DNA from: a bacterium
GTDB taxonomy: Bacteria; Hinthialibacterota; Hinthialibacteria; OLB16
Direction of reading: 5' to 3'
NCBI GenBank assembly: GCA_022072055.1
Contig: JAJVIK010000010.1
Location: forward strand, 62,001-126,000
DNA: 64,000 bases
The notes under the pieces were generated by a model, which was not told where the DNA came from, searched no databases, and was given only the letters and a program-made list of their open reading frames with translations. How positions within the stretch are numbered: the first letter of the stretch is position 1; every line of letters starts with the position of its first letter. A program made the position numbers and the translations under genes. Positions 55,451 to 63,412 of the stretch are shown here, one piece after another.

Positions 55451-56704
55451 ATGCGCCCGCTGCATCTCCGAGTGGCTCAACTCTCCGTCCCCACAGCCGC
55501 CTGCCTTCTGCTCACGCTCCTCGCGGTCTTCCCCCCAGTGGCCAGGGGGGCTGATCCCTCGGCGGGTCTGGACTGGCCTCAATATGGCGGAGTGATGCGG
55601 AATTTCACCTCCGAGGAAACCGGGTGGAACCGGGATTGGGCCGCCAGGGAGCCTGCGGTGGTCTGGAGCCACGAGATCGGGATCGGCTTCTCCTCAATGG
55701 CGGTAGCGGGGGGGCGTGTTTATGCGATGGGGTACGCCGATGATAAGGACACGGTTTTCTGTTTTGACGCGACCACGGGAGATGAAATCTGGAAGCACTC
55801 CTACCCCGCCCCGCTGCTCGACAAGTACTACGAGGGAGGACCTGGGGGAAGCCCCACGGTGGATGGCGATCGGGTCTACACACTGAGCAAGACGGGCGAT
55901 TTTTTCTGTTTCGACGCCGCCACGGGAAAGATTCATTGGCAGAAGAACATTAAGACCGAACATGGCGCCAAGCAGCCCGAATGGGCCTTCGCCTGCTCGC
56001 CGCTGATCGAGGGGGACTGGGTGATCCTGGAGGTTGGGAAGACGCTGGCCTTCGATAGGAAGAGCGGGAAGCTGATCTGGGAAAGCAGCGACTACGGCGC
56101 GGCCTATTCCACCCCGGTGGCCTTCGATTTGAACGGTCGGCGCTGCCTCGCGGTCTTCCCCGAACACGGGTTGGTCATCCTGGACGCCAAGAACGGGAAG
56201 GAGATCTCCAAGCAGCGCTGGGAGACCAACTATGGGGTCAATGCGGCTTCGCCCGTGGTGCAGGGCAACAAGGTGTTTGTTTCCTCGGGATACAACCGGG
56301 GGTGTGGGCTGTTTGAACTGACGCCGACCGGCGAGGCCAAACCGGTCTGGGAAAACAAGAACATGCGGAACCATTTCAGCACCACGCTCCTCTGGAAGGG
56401 TCATTTGTACGGGTTCGATGAGTCCGACCTGAAGTGCCTGGACCTGGCGACTGGGGAAGAAAAGTGGTTCCAGGATGGACTTGGGAAAGGCTCCCTGATG
56501 ATCGCCGATGGAAACCTGGTGATCCTCTCTGAAAAGGGAGAGCTGGTTCTGGCGGAACCTTCACCGGAGGGCTATAAGGAGCTGGGACGCACTCAGATCC
56601 TTTCGGGCAAGTGTTGGACAGTCCCGGTGCTATCCCATGGCCGCTTGTTTGCCCGCAACGCCAAGGGGGATCTGGTCTGCGTGGACCTGTCTGGGGCGTC
56701 CTGA
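55451..56704 (+). CDS. secreted PQQ-type beta-propeller protein, first paralogue
   Basis: A 417-residue propeller of PQQ-enzyme-repeat type. The ATG at 55451 follows GAAGGAG by nine bases and opens a signal (AACLLLTLLAVFPPVARGAD); the frame is open to 55316. Blades repeat the pattern VYxxxx-G-x-x-CFDATTGDEIWKH and GKIHWQKN, with WPQYGG at the front. It lacks the Cys-Cys and acid residues of quinoprotein dehydrogenases, so it may be structural or sensory and not catalytic. It is about equally long as, and clearly related to, the protein at 57496-58836. A toxin-antitoxin pair separates them. Confidence 0.87.
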   Translation: MRPLHLRVAQLSVPTAACLLLTLLAVFPPVARGADPSAGLDWPQYGGVMRNFTSEETGWNRDWAAREPAVVWSHEIGIGFSSMAVAGGRVYAMGYADDKDTVFCFDATTGDEIWKHSYPAPLLDKYYEGGPGGSPTVDGDRVYTLSKTGDFFCFDAATGKIHWQKNIKTEHGAKQPEWAFACSPLIEGDWVILEVGKTLAFDRKSGKLIWESSDYGAAYSTPVAFDLNGRRCLAVFPEHGLVILDAKNGKEISKQRWETNYGVNAASPVVQGNKVFVSSGYNRGCGLFELTPTGEAKPVWENKNMRNHFSTTLLWKGHLYGFDESDLKCLDLATGEEKWFQDGLGKGSLMIADGNLVILSEKGELVLAEPSPEGYKELGRTQILSGKCWTVPVLSHGRLFARNAKGDLVCVDLSGAS

Positions 56705-56750
56705 AAGATCTCGTTCGTTACATGGAGGATGGGAAAGAGGTTAGGAATCA

Positions 56751-56999
56751 ATGAGGACTCTCGCGATTGATTATCCGGATTCACTCCTATCAGCGCTGAA
56801 CTTGAGTCCCTCGGATTTTGAGTCAGAGGCTCGGATGGCCCTCGCCGTCAAGTTCTACGAGATCGGTCGACTCACTTCCAGCCAGGCCGCGAAAATGGCT
56901 GGTATTCCCAGGGTGGTGTTTCTTGTGAACTGCCCGAAATATGGGGCTGCCTCGGTAAGGTGGGACGGAGAGGAGATTGGATCTGAGATCGACATCTGA
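56751..56999 (+). CDS. UPF0175-family antitoxin
   Basis: An 82-residue protein. SLLSALNLSPSDFESEARMALAVKFYEIGRLTSSQAAKMAGIPRVVFL is the family core with a helix-turn-helix (LTSSQAAKMAGIPRVVF). UPF0175 proteins act as antitoxins or regulators to PIN-like (DUF3368) toxins. AGGAATCA precedes the ATG. The toxin frame begins inside its last codons, overlapping by about 23 bases. It lies between two paralogous propeller genes, suggesting insertion. Confidence 0.83.
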   Translation: MRTLAIDYPDSLLSALNLSPSDFESEARMALAVKFYEIGRLTSSQAAKMAGIPRVVFLVNCPKYGAASVRWDGEEIGSEIDI

Positions 57000-57499
57000 A
57001 GGATCGATCGAAACGATTGTCAGCGACGCCGGTCCCATCATCGCACTCTTGTCCGTGGATCGGCCGGACCTCCTTGGAGGCCTATTCTCTCGAATCATCA
57101 TTCCAGATTGTGTGATGCAAGAGCTCTTGGAGGGTGGACCGACGCTCTTCCCGATGGGCGGGGAGAGCTTACCTTCTCGGTTCATCTTGGTTCCACCTGA
57201 TCTCCATATCGATCCATTGCTTAACTCTCTCCTCGGGGGGGGAGGCAGCAACAATCCAGCAGGCCTTGGCCTCAGGGTCGGAGACCGTCTTGATTGATGA
57301 GCGAAAGGCACGCAGGATCGCACGGGATGTCTACGGCCTACGGGTGATTGGGACAGCCAGGGTCCTGGTCGAAGCAAAAAGGAGGGGGTTGGTTTCAGAA
57401 GTTTGCCCTTTGATGCTTAAGATGAGAGAGACGGGGTACTGGATTCACGACTCGATACTTCAGCCCGCTCTCATCGAGGTGGGGGAGAAGATTCCATGA
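56977..57499 (+). pseudogene. PIN-like (DUF3368) toxin, frameshifted at a run of eight G
   Basis: A PIN-type nuclease toxin split over two frames. The first part (56977-57297) has IVSDAGPIIALL with the first active-site Asp and VMQELLEGG with the Glu; it turns to GGGGSNNPAG and stops early. The second part continues in the next frame from about 57236: EAATIQQAL, then VLIDERKARRIARDVYGLRVIGTARVLVEAKRRGL and DSILQPALIEV, the usual DUF3368 C-terminus. Removing one G from the run of eight at 57235-57242 joins them as SLLGGEAATIQ. This is either a genuine frameshift, a slippery tract that switches the toxin on and off, or a sequencing error. Its stop overlaps the start of the next gene (ATGA). Confidence 0.78.
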
Positions 57500-58836
57500 T
57501 TCTTGGAGGTCAAAAGGACTTACCCACCCCCTTCATTGTCGTTCCATCCCGACCATGGAGGCCATTCCTTGGGGTTTTCCTGTGCCTCCTGATGTGTGTT
57601 CAGGAAATCTCCCTCGCCGCCGATTGGCCGCAGTGGCTCGGTCCCGAACGGAACGGGACCTCCACGGAGACCGGTTGGCCTGACACTTGGCCCGAGGACG
57701 GACCCCGGATCCTGTGGGAAGCGGAAGTGGGGACCGGATTCTCCGGGATCGCGGTGGTCGGGGCTCGCGCCTACACGATGGGGAATTCGGATGGAAAGGA
57801 CACGATCTTCTGTTTCAACACCGAAAATGGCGAGGTGCTATGGCGCCACTCGTATGAATGCCCCCTCTTTGATTTGAGCCACGAGGGTGGCCCCGCGATC
57901 ACCCCGACTGTCCAGGATGGCCGGGTCTACACAATCAGCCGGCGAGGCCAGGTGTTCTGCCTGGACTCCGCGACCGGCGCGGTCCTGTGGAGCGAGAACC
58001 TGGTCTCAGGGAAAAGTCCGGAAGGGCGTGAGGCCAGCCAAGGGCGATACGAGTCCAGCGGGGATGTGACCCCCGGAGAACCAGGCGGGAAGTATGGCCT
58101 GCGGATTCCCCTGATGGGCTTCACCGGGTCCCCCCTTGTGGTGGGCAACAGGCTCTTCCTGGACACCGGACGCGCGCTGGCCTTCGACGCCCGGACGGGC
58201 ACCCACCTCTGGTCCTCCGACCTTTTCGACGAGTCCTATTCGTCTCCAGTCTGTTTTAGCCGGAACGGTCAGGATTCCGTGATCTTTTTCAATGGATTCG
58301 GCCTTCTTGCGCTGAACCCCTCGAGCGGCGAAGTCCTCTGGAAATTCCCTTGGGAGACAGTGCGGTTCGACACAAACACCTCCACTCCGATCCTCTCCGG
58401 AAGCCGGGTCTTCATTTCCTCGGGGTACGACCGAGGGGCGGCGCTTGTGGACACCGCCGGAGAAGCGGCCGCGGCTTTGGTTTGGCAACAAGAAAAAACC
58501 CGGACCAAGTACAACACCCCTCTGCTCTGGGAAGGGTGTCTTTACGGCTTCGATGAGAAGGTCCTCCGATGTTGGGATTTTTCCACTGGCGAGGAGAAAT
58601 GGTCCGAGGACATCGGGGCTTATGGCTGCCAGGTGATTGTGGATGGGAAACTGCTCCTCCTCACGGAACGAGGGGAGCTCATCCTCGCGCGTCCCTCCCC
58701 AAGTGGCTTCGAGGAGCTCTCGCGCGCACACCTCATCGGCGGCCGCTGTTGGACCCTCCCCACCCCGGCCAACGGGAGGATTTACCTCCGCAACGCGGCT
58801 GGAAATCTGCTCTGCCTGGATGTCACTCCGAATTAG
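57496..58836 (+). CDS. secreted PQQ-type beta-propeller protein, second paralogue
   Basis: A 446-residue propeller, related throughout to the protein at 55451-56704 (WPQWLGPERNGTS against WPQYGGVMRNFTS; EGGPAITPTVQDGRVYTISR against EGGPGGSPTVDGDRVYTLSK). It has a signal (FLGVFLCLLMCVQEISLAAD). Extra residues appear around 165-200 (SGKSPEGREASQGRYESSGD). The ATG overlaps the toxin stop by four bases, so it would be translationally coupled to the toxin-antitoxin pair. No enzyme active site is visible. It may bind a small ligand or act as an outer membrane scaffold. Confidence 0.87.
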   Translation: MILGGQKDLPTPFIVVPSRPWRPFLGVFLCLLMCVQEISLAADWPQWLGPERNGTSTETGWPDTWPEDGPRILWEAEVGTGFSGIAVVGARAYTMGNSDGKDTIFCFNTENGEVLWRHSYECPLFDLSHEGGPAITPTVQDGRVYTISRRGQVFCLDSATGAVLWSENLVSGKSPEGREASQGRYESSGDVTPGEPGGKYGLRIPLMGFTGSPLVVGNRLFLDTGRALAFDARTGTHLWSSDLFDESYSSPVCFSRNGQDSVIFFNGFGLLALNPSSGEVLWKFPWETVRFDTNTSTPILSGSRVFISSGYDRGAALVDTAGEAAAALVWQQEKTRTKYNTPLLWEGCLYGFDEKVLRCWDFSTGEEKWSEDIGAYGCQVIVDGKLLLLTERGELILARPSPSGFEELSRAHLIGGRCWTLPTPANGRIYLRNAAGNLLCLDVTPN

Positions 58837-58967
58837 GAGAGCCAGAATTCGAGGGTGTGGACAATCTCCCTGATCGAAAAGCCGATGGCCAGGATCACAC
58901 CCAGCCCGGCGAGGGCGAACAGTAGTTCAGTTCGATGGTCCGCTTCATGATGGTTCCTGTATGCCAT
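58833..58967 (-). CDS. 44-residue single-pass membrane protein
   Basis: A short gene with a good ribosome site: AAGGAG eight bases before the ATG at 58967. The product MAYRNHHEADHRTE has a His/Asp-rich head, then a transmembrane helix (LLFALAGLGVILAIGFSI) and REIVHTLEFWLS. The last four bases overlap the end of the convergent second propeller gene. Such small anchors are often respiratory-complex subunits or regulators, but no partner is visible. The frame is also open further upstream without support. Confidence 0.6.
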   Translation of the reverse strand: MAYRNHHEADHRTELLFALAGLGVILAIGFSIREIVHTLEFWLS

Positions 58968-59286
58968 GGTTCTTCTCCTTGCCTGGCTCCATTCCGATGG
59001 AATTCCGCGCCCCACGTCAGGCAAGCCGATCCAACGATCCTGCTTTTTCCCTGACCTCTAACCAATCTGTCCCTTTGCGGTAAGAATAGGGAAATCCACC
59101 CGGGAGAGTCACGGGTTTTTTCCCATGCTGGTAGGAACGGCCCTCCCGGGCCGGGGATAACGCATCTCGGAATCCGGGCCGCGATGGCGCGACTCCCGGA
59201 GAAGGGATTCAATCCTCAAGCAGCTCCACGTCCGCGTGGAGAGGACCGCCCGTCAACGAACGCGGCAATCTGGAGGAGGCGCGAAG
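58968..59286. other. 319-base intergenic region
   Basis: No gene found. A short hairpin pairs CGGCCC at 59138-59143 with GGGCCG at 59148-59153. Promoters for the small membrane protein gene (minus) and the ferritin-like gene (plus) should be here but no good -35/-10 pair stands out. Confidence 0.5.
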
Positions 59287-60690
59287 ATGTCGGCCAATCC
59301 AAAATCGAACGGCTCCGAGCATCGCTCGGAGGAATTCCCGGCGGTTTCCTTCCCCGAACACCGCGCGGCGGCAAGGGAACGTCGGAGCCAGTACCCCTAC
59401 AAGTTCCCACGGGACCCGCGTCATCTCGGTGGGAAGTTCTCGGTTAAGGAGAACGCCCGCAGGCTACTTCGATTCTTCTATTTCGAGCGCCGCTTGGCGC
59501 AAGCCATCGGCTCCTGGACCCTTTCCATCCCTGAGTTCGAGGTCAAACTCGAAGCCGGGAGACACCTCTTTTACCACGCGGACGCCGCCAAGAACCTGCG
59601 CGGACGCCTGAACGAACAGGAGCAGAGCCTGAAGGCCATCGACTCGCACCGTGACGCGGAGATTGACCGGTTCATCGAGGAACTGCTTTCAGCCGAAGAC
59701 GCTCCGGAGCTCCTTGTGGGTTTGCATCAAGTCGCGGGGAAGGCTCTCGAAGTGGCCTATCGTCATCACATCGACAACACCGACCCGATCACCGACACTC
59801 CAACCATCCGAGTCCTCCAGCGCATCTTGCTGGACTACGGTCCGATGCTCGAATGGGCCGAGGCCGCCATCGCGGCCTATGTGGACGGGGGGATCGACGA
59901 GAGCCGCCTCGCGCGCCGGCGCTGGCACCTCCAACGCTTGCTTGGAAGCATCGGCGGTGTCACGGGCATCGATCCGCGTTGTCCGGAGCCTTCCCCGATG
60001 CGTTGCGACGCCAAACCGTATGAACGCGGCACAGTCCCAATGCGCGACTGCCGGTTTGTCACCTTTTGTAACACGGGGAATTACGATATGGGAGATGGCA
60101 AGCCGCGCTTCGATTCGGAAAGTTACGACAACCACCGCCTGCGCTTCATCCGCACCCAGCGCGATGAGGTCGACGCAATCGAGGCGTTCGGCACCTTCCT
60201 GTGGGACATCCGCTTCAAGGACTTCGAAGCCGAGTATGACCTCGCGCGGATCACCTGGGATGAGGCGCGCCACACCGAGATCGGCCATCAGTCGCTCCTG
60301 GCGATGGGCTATGACCCCTTCGAACTCCCCAACAGGCTGACCGGCTCCACCTGCCGCGGCCCGATGGAACCCGCCTACGCCATGGCCGAGATCAACCTTT
60401 TCGGCGAAGTGGGCGTGCTCAAGACCATCGGGTCGTTCATAGACGAGGCCAAGGAAAAGGATGACGCTCTCCTGTATCACAACGCCGATTTCATTCGCTC
60501 CGACGAGCGGACCCATGTCCGCAAGGGGCAACGCATCATCCGGGTCATGACCGACCTGGGGATGCAGGACCTCGAGCTCCGCACCCGCGAGCTGTTCACC
60601 GAATGCCTGGTGAGCCTGGGGGCGATCTCGAAGGATATGGATTTGTTCACCGTTTCGCGCGAGGATCTTGAGGAACTGGTGGGAGAATAG
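59287..60690 (+). CDS. DUF455-like ferritin-fold protein with two E...ExxH half-sites
   Basis: A 467-residue cytoplasmic protein. Near-family motifs are LLRFFYFERRLAQAIGSWTLSIPEFEVKLEAGRHLFYHAD at 61-99 and, in the second half, E299 with WDEARH (E326-H329), then E374 with SDERTH (E407-H410), which is the layout of a diiron carboxylate site. The ATG at 59287 has GGAGGAGG upstream. It resembles DUF455, a ferritin-like group of unknown function; N- and C-halves may each contribute helices. It stands 11 bases before an RraA-like gene, so both are likely in one operon. Oxidase or hydroxylase activity is possible but untested. Confidence 0.78.
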   Translation: MSANPKSNGSEHRSEEFPAVSFPEHRAAARERRSQYPYKFPRDPRHLGGKFSVKENARRLLRFFYFERRLAQAIGSWTLSIPEFEVKLEAGRHLFYHADAAKNLRGRLNEQEQSLKAIDSHRDAEIDRFIEELLSAEDAPELLVGLHQVAGKALEVAYRHHIDNTDPITDTPTIRVLQRILLDYGPMLEWAEAAIAAYVDGGIDESRLARRRWHLQRLLGSIGGVTGIDPRCPEPSPMRCDAKPYERGTVPMRDCRFVTFCNTGNYDMGDGKPRFDSESYDNHRLRFIRTQRDEVDAIEAFGTFLWDIRFKDFEAEYDLARITWDEARHTEIGHQSLLAMGYDPFELPNRLTGSTCRGPMEPAYAMAEINLFGEVGVLKTIGSFIDEAKEKDDALLYHNADFIRSDERTHVRKGQRIIRVMTDLGMQDLELRTRELFTECLVSLGAISKDMDLFTVSREDLEELVGE

Positions 60691-60701
60691 GAGAAACCGA
60701 C

Positions 60702-61385
60702 ATGCCCAACGAACTGACCCCGCGACTGATCGAAAAGCTCCTCTCGGTGGACAGCCCCACCATCTCCAACGCGATCGAGCGTTTCGGAGTTCGCTCCAGG
60801 CGCGAGGGGTACATGGGACCGCAAATCGCTTGCCGGTTTCCGGACCTCGGACGAGTGGTCGGGTACGCGGTAACCGGAACCATTGTCGAATACGATGAAA
60901 GGTATCCCCCCGACCCGAGGGAGCGTTTCAAGTGGATCGAGGCGCTGGCGAACTCCCCCAAGCCCGCGATCTGTGTCATCAAGGACAACTGCCACCGCAA
61001 GGGGTGGTCCTCCCATTGGGGCGAAATTGTCGGAACCCAAACCCAAGTGATGGGGTCGGTGGGCATCATCACCGACGGGGCGGTCCGCGACCTGGAGGCG
61101 CTGCATGCGATGGGCATGAAGGTCTGGAGCGAATATGTGGTCGTTTCCCATGGCTACATCGACATCGGCGAGGCGAACATCCCCGTCGAGGTCGGCGGAC
61201 TCCTGGTCCACCCGGGGGATATTCTGCACGCCGACCTGAATGGCGTCGTGTCGATTCCAACAGAGGTCCTCGACCGGATGCCGGAGGCGATCGACGCGAT
61301 CCTGGACAGCGAGCGCGAGACCATCAACCACCTCCGGACCAAGGGGTATGACCTTGAGGCGCACAGGCGTCAGATCCAGCACTGA
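60702..61385 (+). CDS. RraA-family protein (HMG/CHA aldolase-like)
   Basis: A 227-residue member of the RraA/dimethylmenaquinone-methyltransferase-like family. Class II aldolases here use a divalent metal held by a GIITDGAVRDLEAL segment (Arg and Asp in DGAVRD), which is intact, and GWSSHWGEIVGTQTQVMGSVG. The family includes 4-hydroxy-4-methyl-2-oxoglutarate aldolase and decarboxylases, as well as RNase E inhibitors. It starts 11 bases after the ferritin-like gene and 44 bases before the membrane protein gene. The reaction is uncertain, but aldolase or decarboxylase is likelier than RNase regulation. Confidence 0.86.
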   Translation: MPNELTPRLIEKLLSVDSPTISNAIERFGVRSRREGYMGPQIACRFPDLGRVVGYAVTGTIVEYDERYPPDPRERFKWIEALANSPKPAICVIKDNCHRKGWSSHWGEIVGTQTQVMGSVGIITDGAVRDLEALHAMGMKVWSEYVVVSHGYIDIGEANIPVEVGGLLVHPGDILHADLNGVVSIPTEVLDRMPEAIDAILDSERETINHLRTKGYDLEAHRRQIQH

Positions 61386-61429
61386 CCACACCCATATTCC
61401 CGCGCTTGACGGGATGACGGGATGAGTCC

Positions 61430-63406
61430 ATGAGCGCCGCGATCCTGCGGCGTGAGCTTGCGGTCACTCTCCGCCGGAGGCGGACCTTTTCCTCGCTGTT
61501 CTTGTTCTATCTCGCCCTGGTTTTCGCCACTTCCCTGCTGTGGTGGCTGATGGCCAGGACCAGTTCGGAGGTCCTCCAGCGGGATTACTTCGCGCGCATG
61601 ATCTTCTTCGCGCTGCTCGCGATGGGATTCACGTTTCTTTGCTTGCACGCGGCTCTCGCGGCTTCCGCCAATCTGGTTCGGGAACGTGAGCAAAAGACTT
61701 TTGAAATTCTGGCCACCGCGCCCATTGGCGCGCTATCCTTGGTCCTCCAGAAAGGCCAATCCACATTGGCGGTGGAACTGATCTTTCTGATCGGCCTGCT
61801 TCCATTCATCTCTCTCGCTTTCATCCTGGGCGGCCTTCATCCCGCCGAGCTGGGCTATCAGGCGATCAATCTTTCAATCTGGATTCTCACCTCGGTGCTG
61901 CTCGGATTGCGAGTCTCCGCCACGGCAACCACGGTGGCGCGGGCCGGAGCGCGCGTGCTGGTCACCTTTGTGGGGGCCACGCTTGTCCTGCCCTTTACCC
62001 CTTTGGTCCTACGAGGGTTTCACAGCTTTCTGGACGCGTTCTGGTCGCCGACGACCGCGCTCAGGGTCTTGCTTCCGGCGGTGGACTGGATGTCGAGGGC
62101 GAGCGATCCCCTGGTCGCTCTGTCCCCCTTCTGGATGATCGGCTCCTGGGAGGCGGCCTTTGGCGATCTGAGCGGGCCTGTCGCCTTTGCGGGATTCTGG
62201 AACCTGGCGCTCTCGTACTCGCGCACGGACTATCTGGCGATTTTCTCCGACTGCCCGGCGCTCCTTTCGTGGCTGATGCATTGCGCGCTTCAAGTTCTGC
62301 TTCTAATAAGCACGGTCCACCTCCTTCGCCGTGGCAAGCACGGTTCCCCGGGGGAGCGGCTCGCGCTCAAGTCGGAAACCCCTTACGGGAGACTTCGAGC
62401 GTGGCTGGATTCCCCACCCCGCCGTCGCCGGCGGTTCGCTGCTTTGTGGATCGCTCATTTCCAACTGGAGGACCGCGAGGTTTTTCTCAAGGGCTGGAAA
62501 ACCAAGGCTCCGCTGGTCCTCCTCTTCGCGTTGCCGTGGCTGGTTTTCATGCTCTTCCTGATTCCAACGGGCGAGAAAGGGCTGGGGCGAGTGACCGGCG
62601 GGGTGAGCTGCTTCCTCGGTTACACCACCGCCTTGGTTCTCTCCGGCGCGTCGTTCCGGCGACAGCGCGACCGAAACACCGCGGTCTTCTTGCTGCTTGC
62701 GCCCGGAACCGCTTGGAGGCTCCTCCTGGGCCGGTGGCTGTACTATCAGACCATCGGGGTTGTGGTTTTCGTCACCGGCTTTCTTGCCTCCATCGGGAGC
62801 GACATTCTCAGCCGAGGGGTCCTGACTCTATTCGGGTATGGGTACTGGGCGAGATATTCCACCGATGGCTTCTTCACCGTCCTCTGGTTCACCATCGGTT
62901 TCCTCCCCTTGGTGACCTTGGTGGGGCTGTATTGCGGTCTCAAGGGACGTTCCCCTTTGCTGATCGCGGGGCTTTTCCCGGTCCTATTCCTCGGGAACGC
63001 GATCCTTCGAGATGTCTTGTACGACCTCGACCGTGACTTGGGTTACGTCTATTCGATCGCGGTCTGGTTGTTGTTTCCGATCGTGGTCTTGGGAGCCGCC
63101 GCTATTTCCCTCAACATCGGAGAAAAGGAGGTCCTGCGAAAGAGCTGGTGGGTCATCCTCACGCGGATCGGGGTGATGACCGTCCTCTTCTGCATTGTCC
63201 TTGTGGACCTGGCGAATTGGAGGCTGGAGACCATTGCATGGGGAAGCGTGGATTATCGGACGCGGACCGCCTACTGGCTGGCGGATGCCGCCATCTTGGC
63301 GCATTGGACAGGCATCCCGGCGTGCCTAGCGTGGCTCCTCTGGGTCTGGCTGGCAAGCCGCAAGCGAGGCTGGTGGCTCTCGCATCTTGTCCCCGACCAC
63401 CTGTAA
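61430..63406 (+). CDS. large multi-pass ABC-2-type membrane protein
   Basis: A 658-residue membrane protein with about 14 hydrophobic helices. The N-terminal LRRELAVTLRRRRTF and a cytoplasmic LVREREQKTFEILATAPIGALSLVLQKGQ loop match ABC-2-type exporters (the EREQKTFE and transport signature). A second cytoplasmic part near 320-350 carries Arg-rich RRRRRFAALWIAHFQLEDREVFLKGW, then a second set of helices, so the chain looks like two ABC-2 units joined. No ATPase gene is present before the window end. Substrate unknown. It follows the RraA-like gene by 44 bases. Confidence 0.82.
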   Translation: MSAAILRRELAVTLRRRRTFSSLFLFYLALVFATSLLWWLMARTSSEVLQRDYFARMIFFALLAMGFTFLCLHAALAASANLVREREQKTFEILATAPIGALSLVLQKGQSTLAVELIFLIGLLPFISLAFILGGLHPAELGYQAINLSIWILTSVLLGLRVSATATTVARAGARVLVTFVGATLVLPFTPLVLRGFHSFLDAFWSPTTALRVLLPAVDWMSRASDPLVALSPFWMIGSWEAAFGDLSGPVAFAGFWNLALSYSRTDYLAIFSDCPALLSWLMHCALQVLLLISTVHLLRRGKHGSPGERLALKSETPYGRLRAWLDSPPRRRRRFAALWIAHFQLEDREVFLKGWKTKAPLVLLFALPWLVFMLFLIPTGEKGLGRVTGGVSCFLGYTTALVLSGASFRRQRDRNTAVFLLLAPGTAWRLLLGRWLYYQTIGVVVFVTGFLASIGSDILSRGVLTLFGYGYWARYSTDGFFTVLWFTIGFLPLVTLVGLYCGLKGRSPLLIAGLFPVLFLGNAILRDVLYDLDRDLGYVYSIAVWLLFPIVVLGAAAISLNIGEKEVLRKSWWVILTRIGVMTVLFCIVLVDLANWRLETIAWGSVDYRTRTAYWLADAAILAHWTGIPACLAWLLWVWLASRKRGWWLSHLVPDHL

Positions 63407-63412
63407 AGCCAC

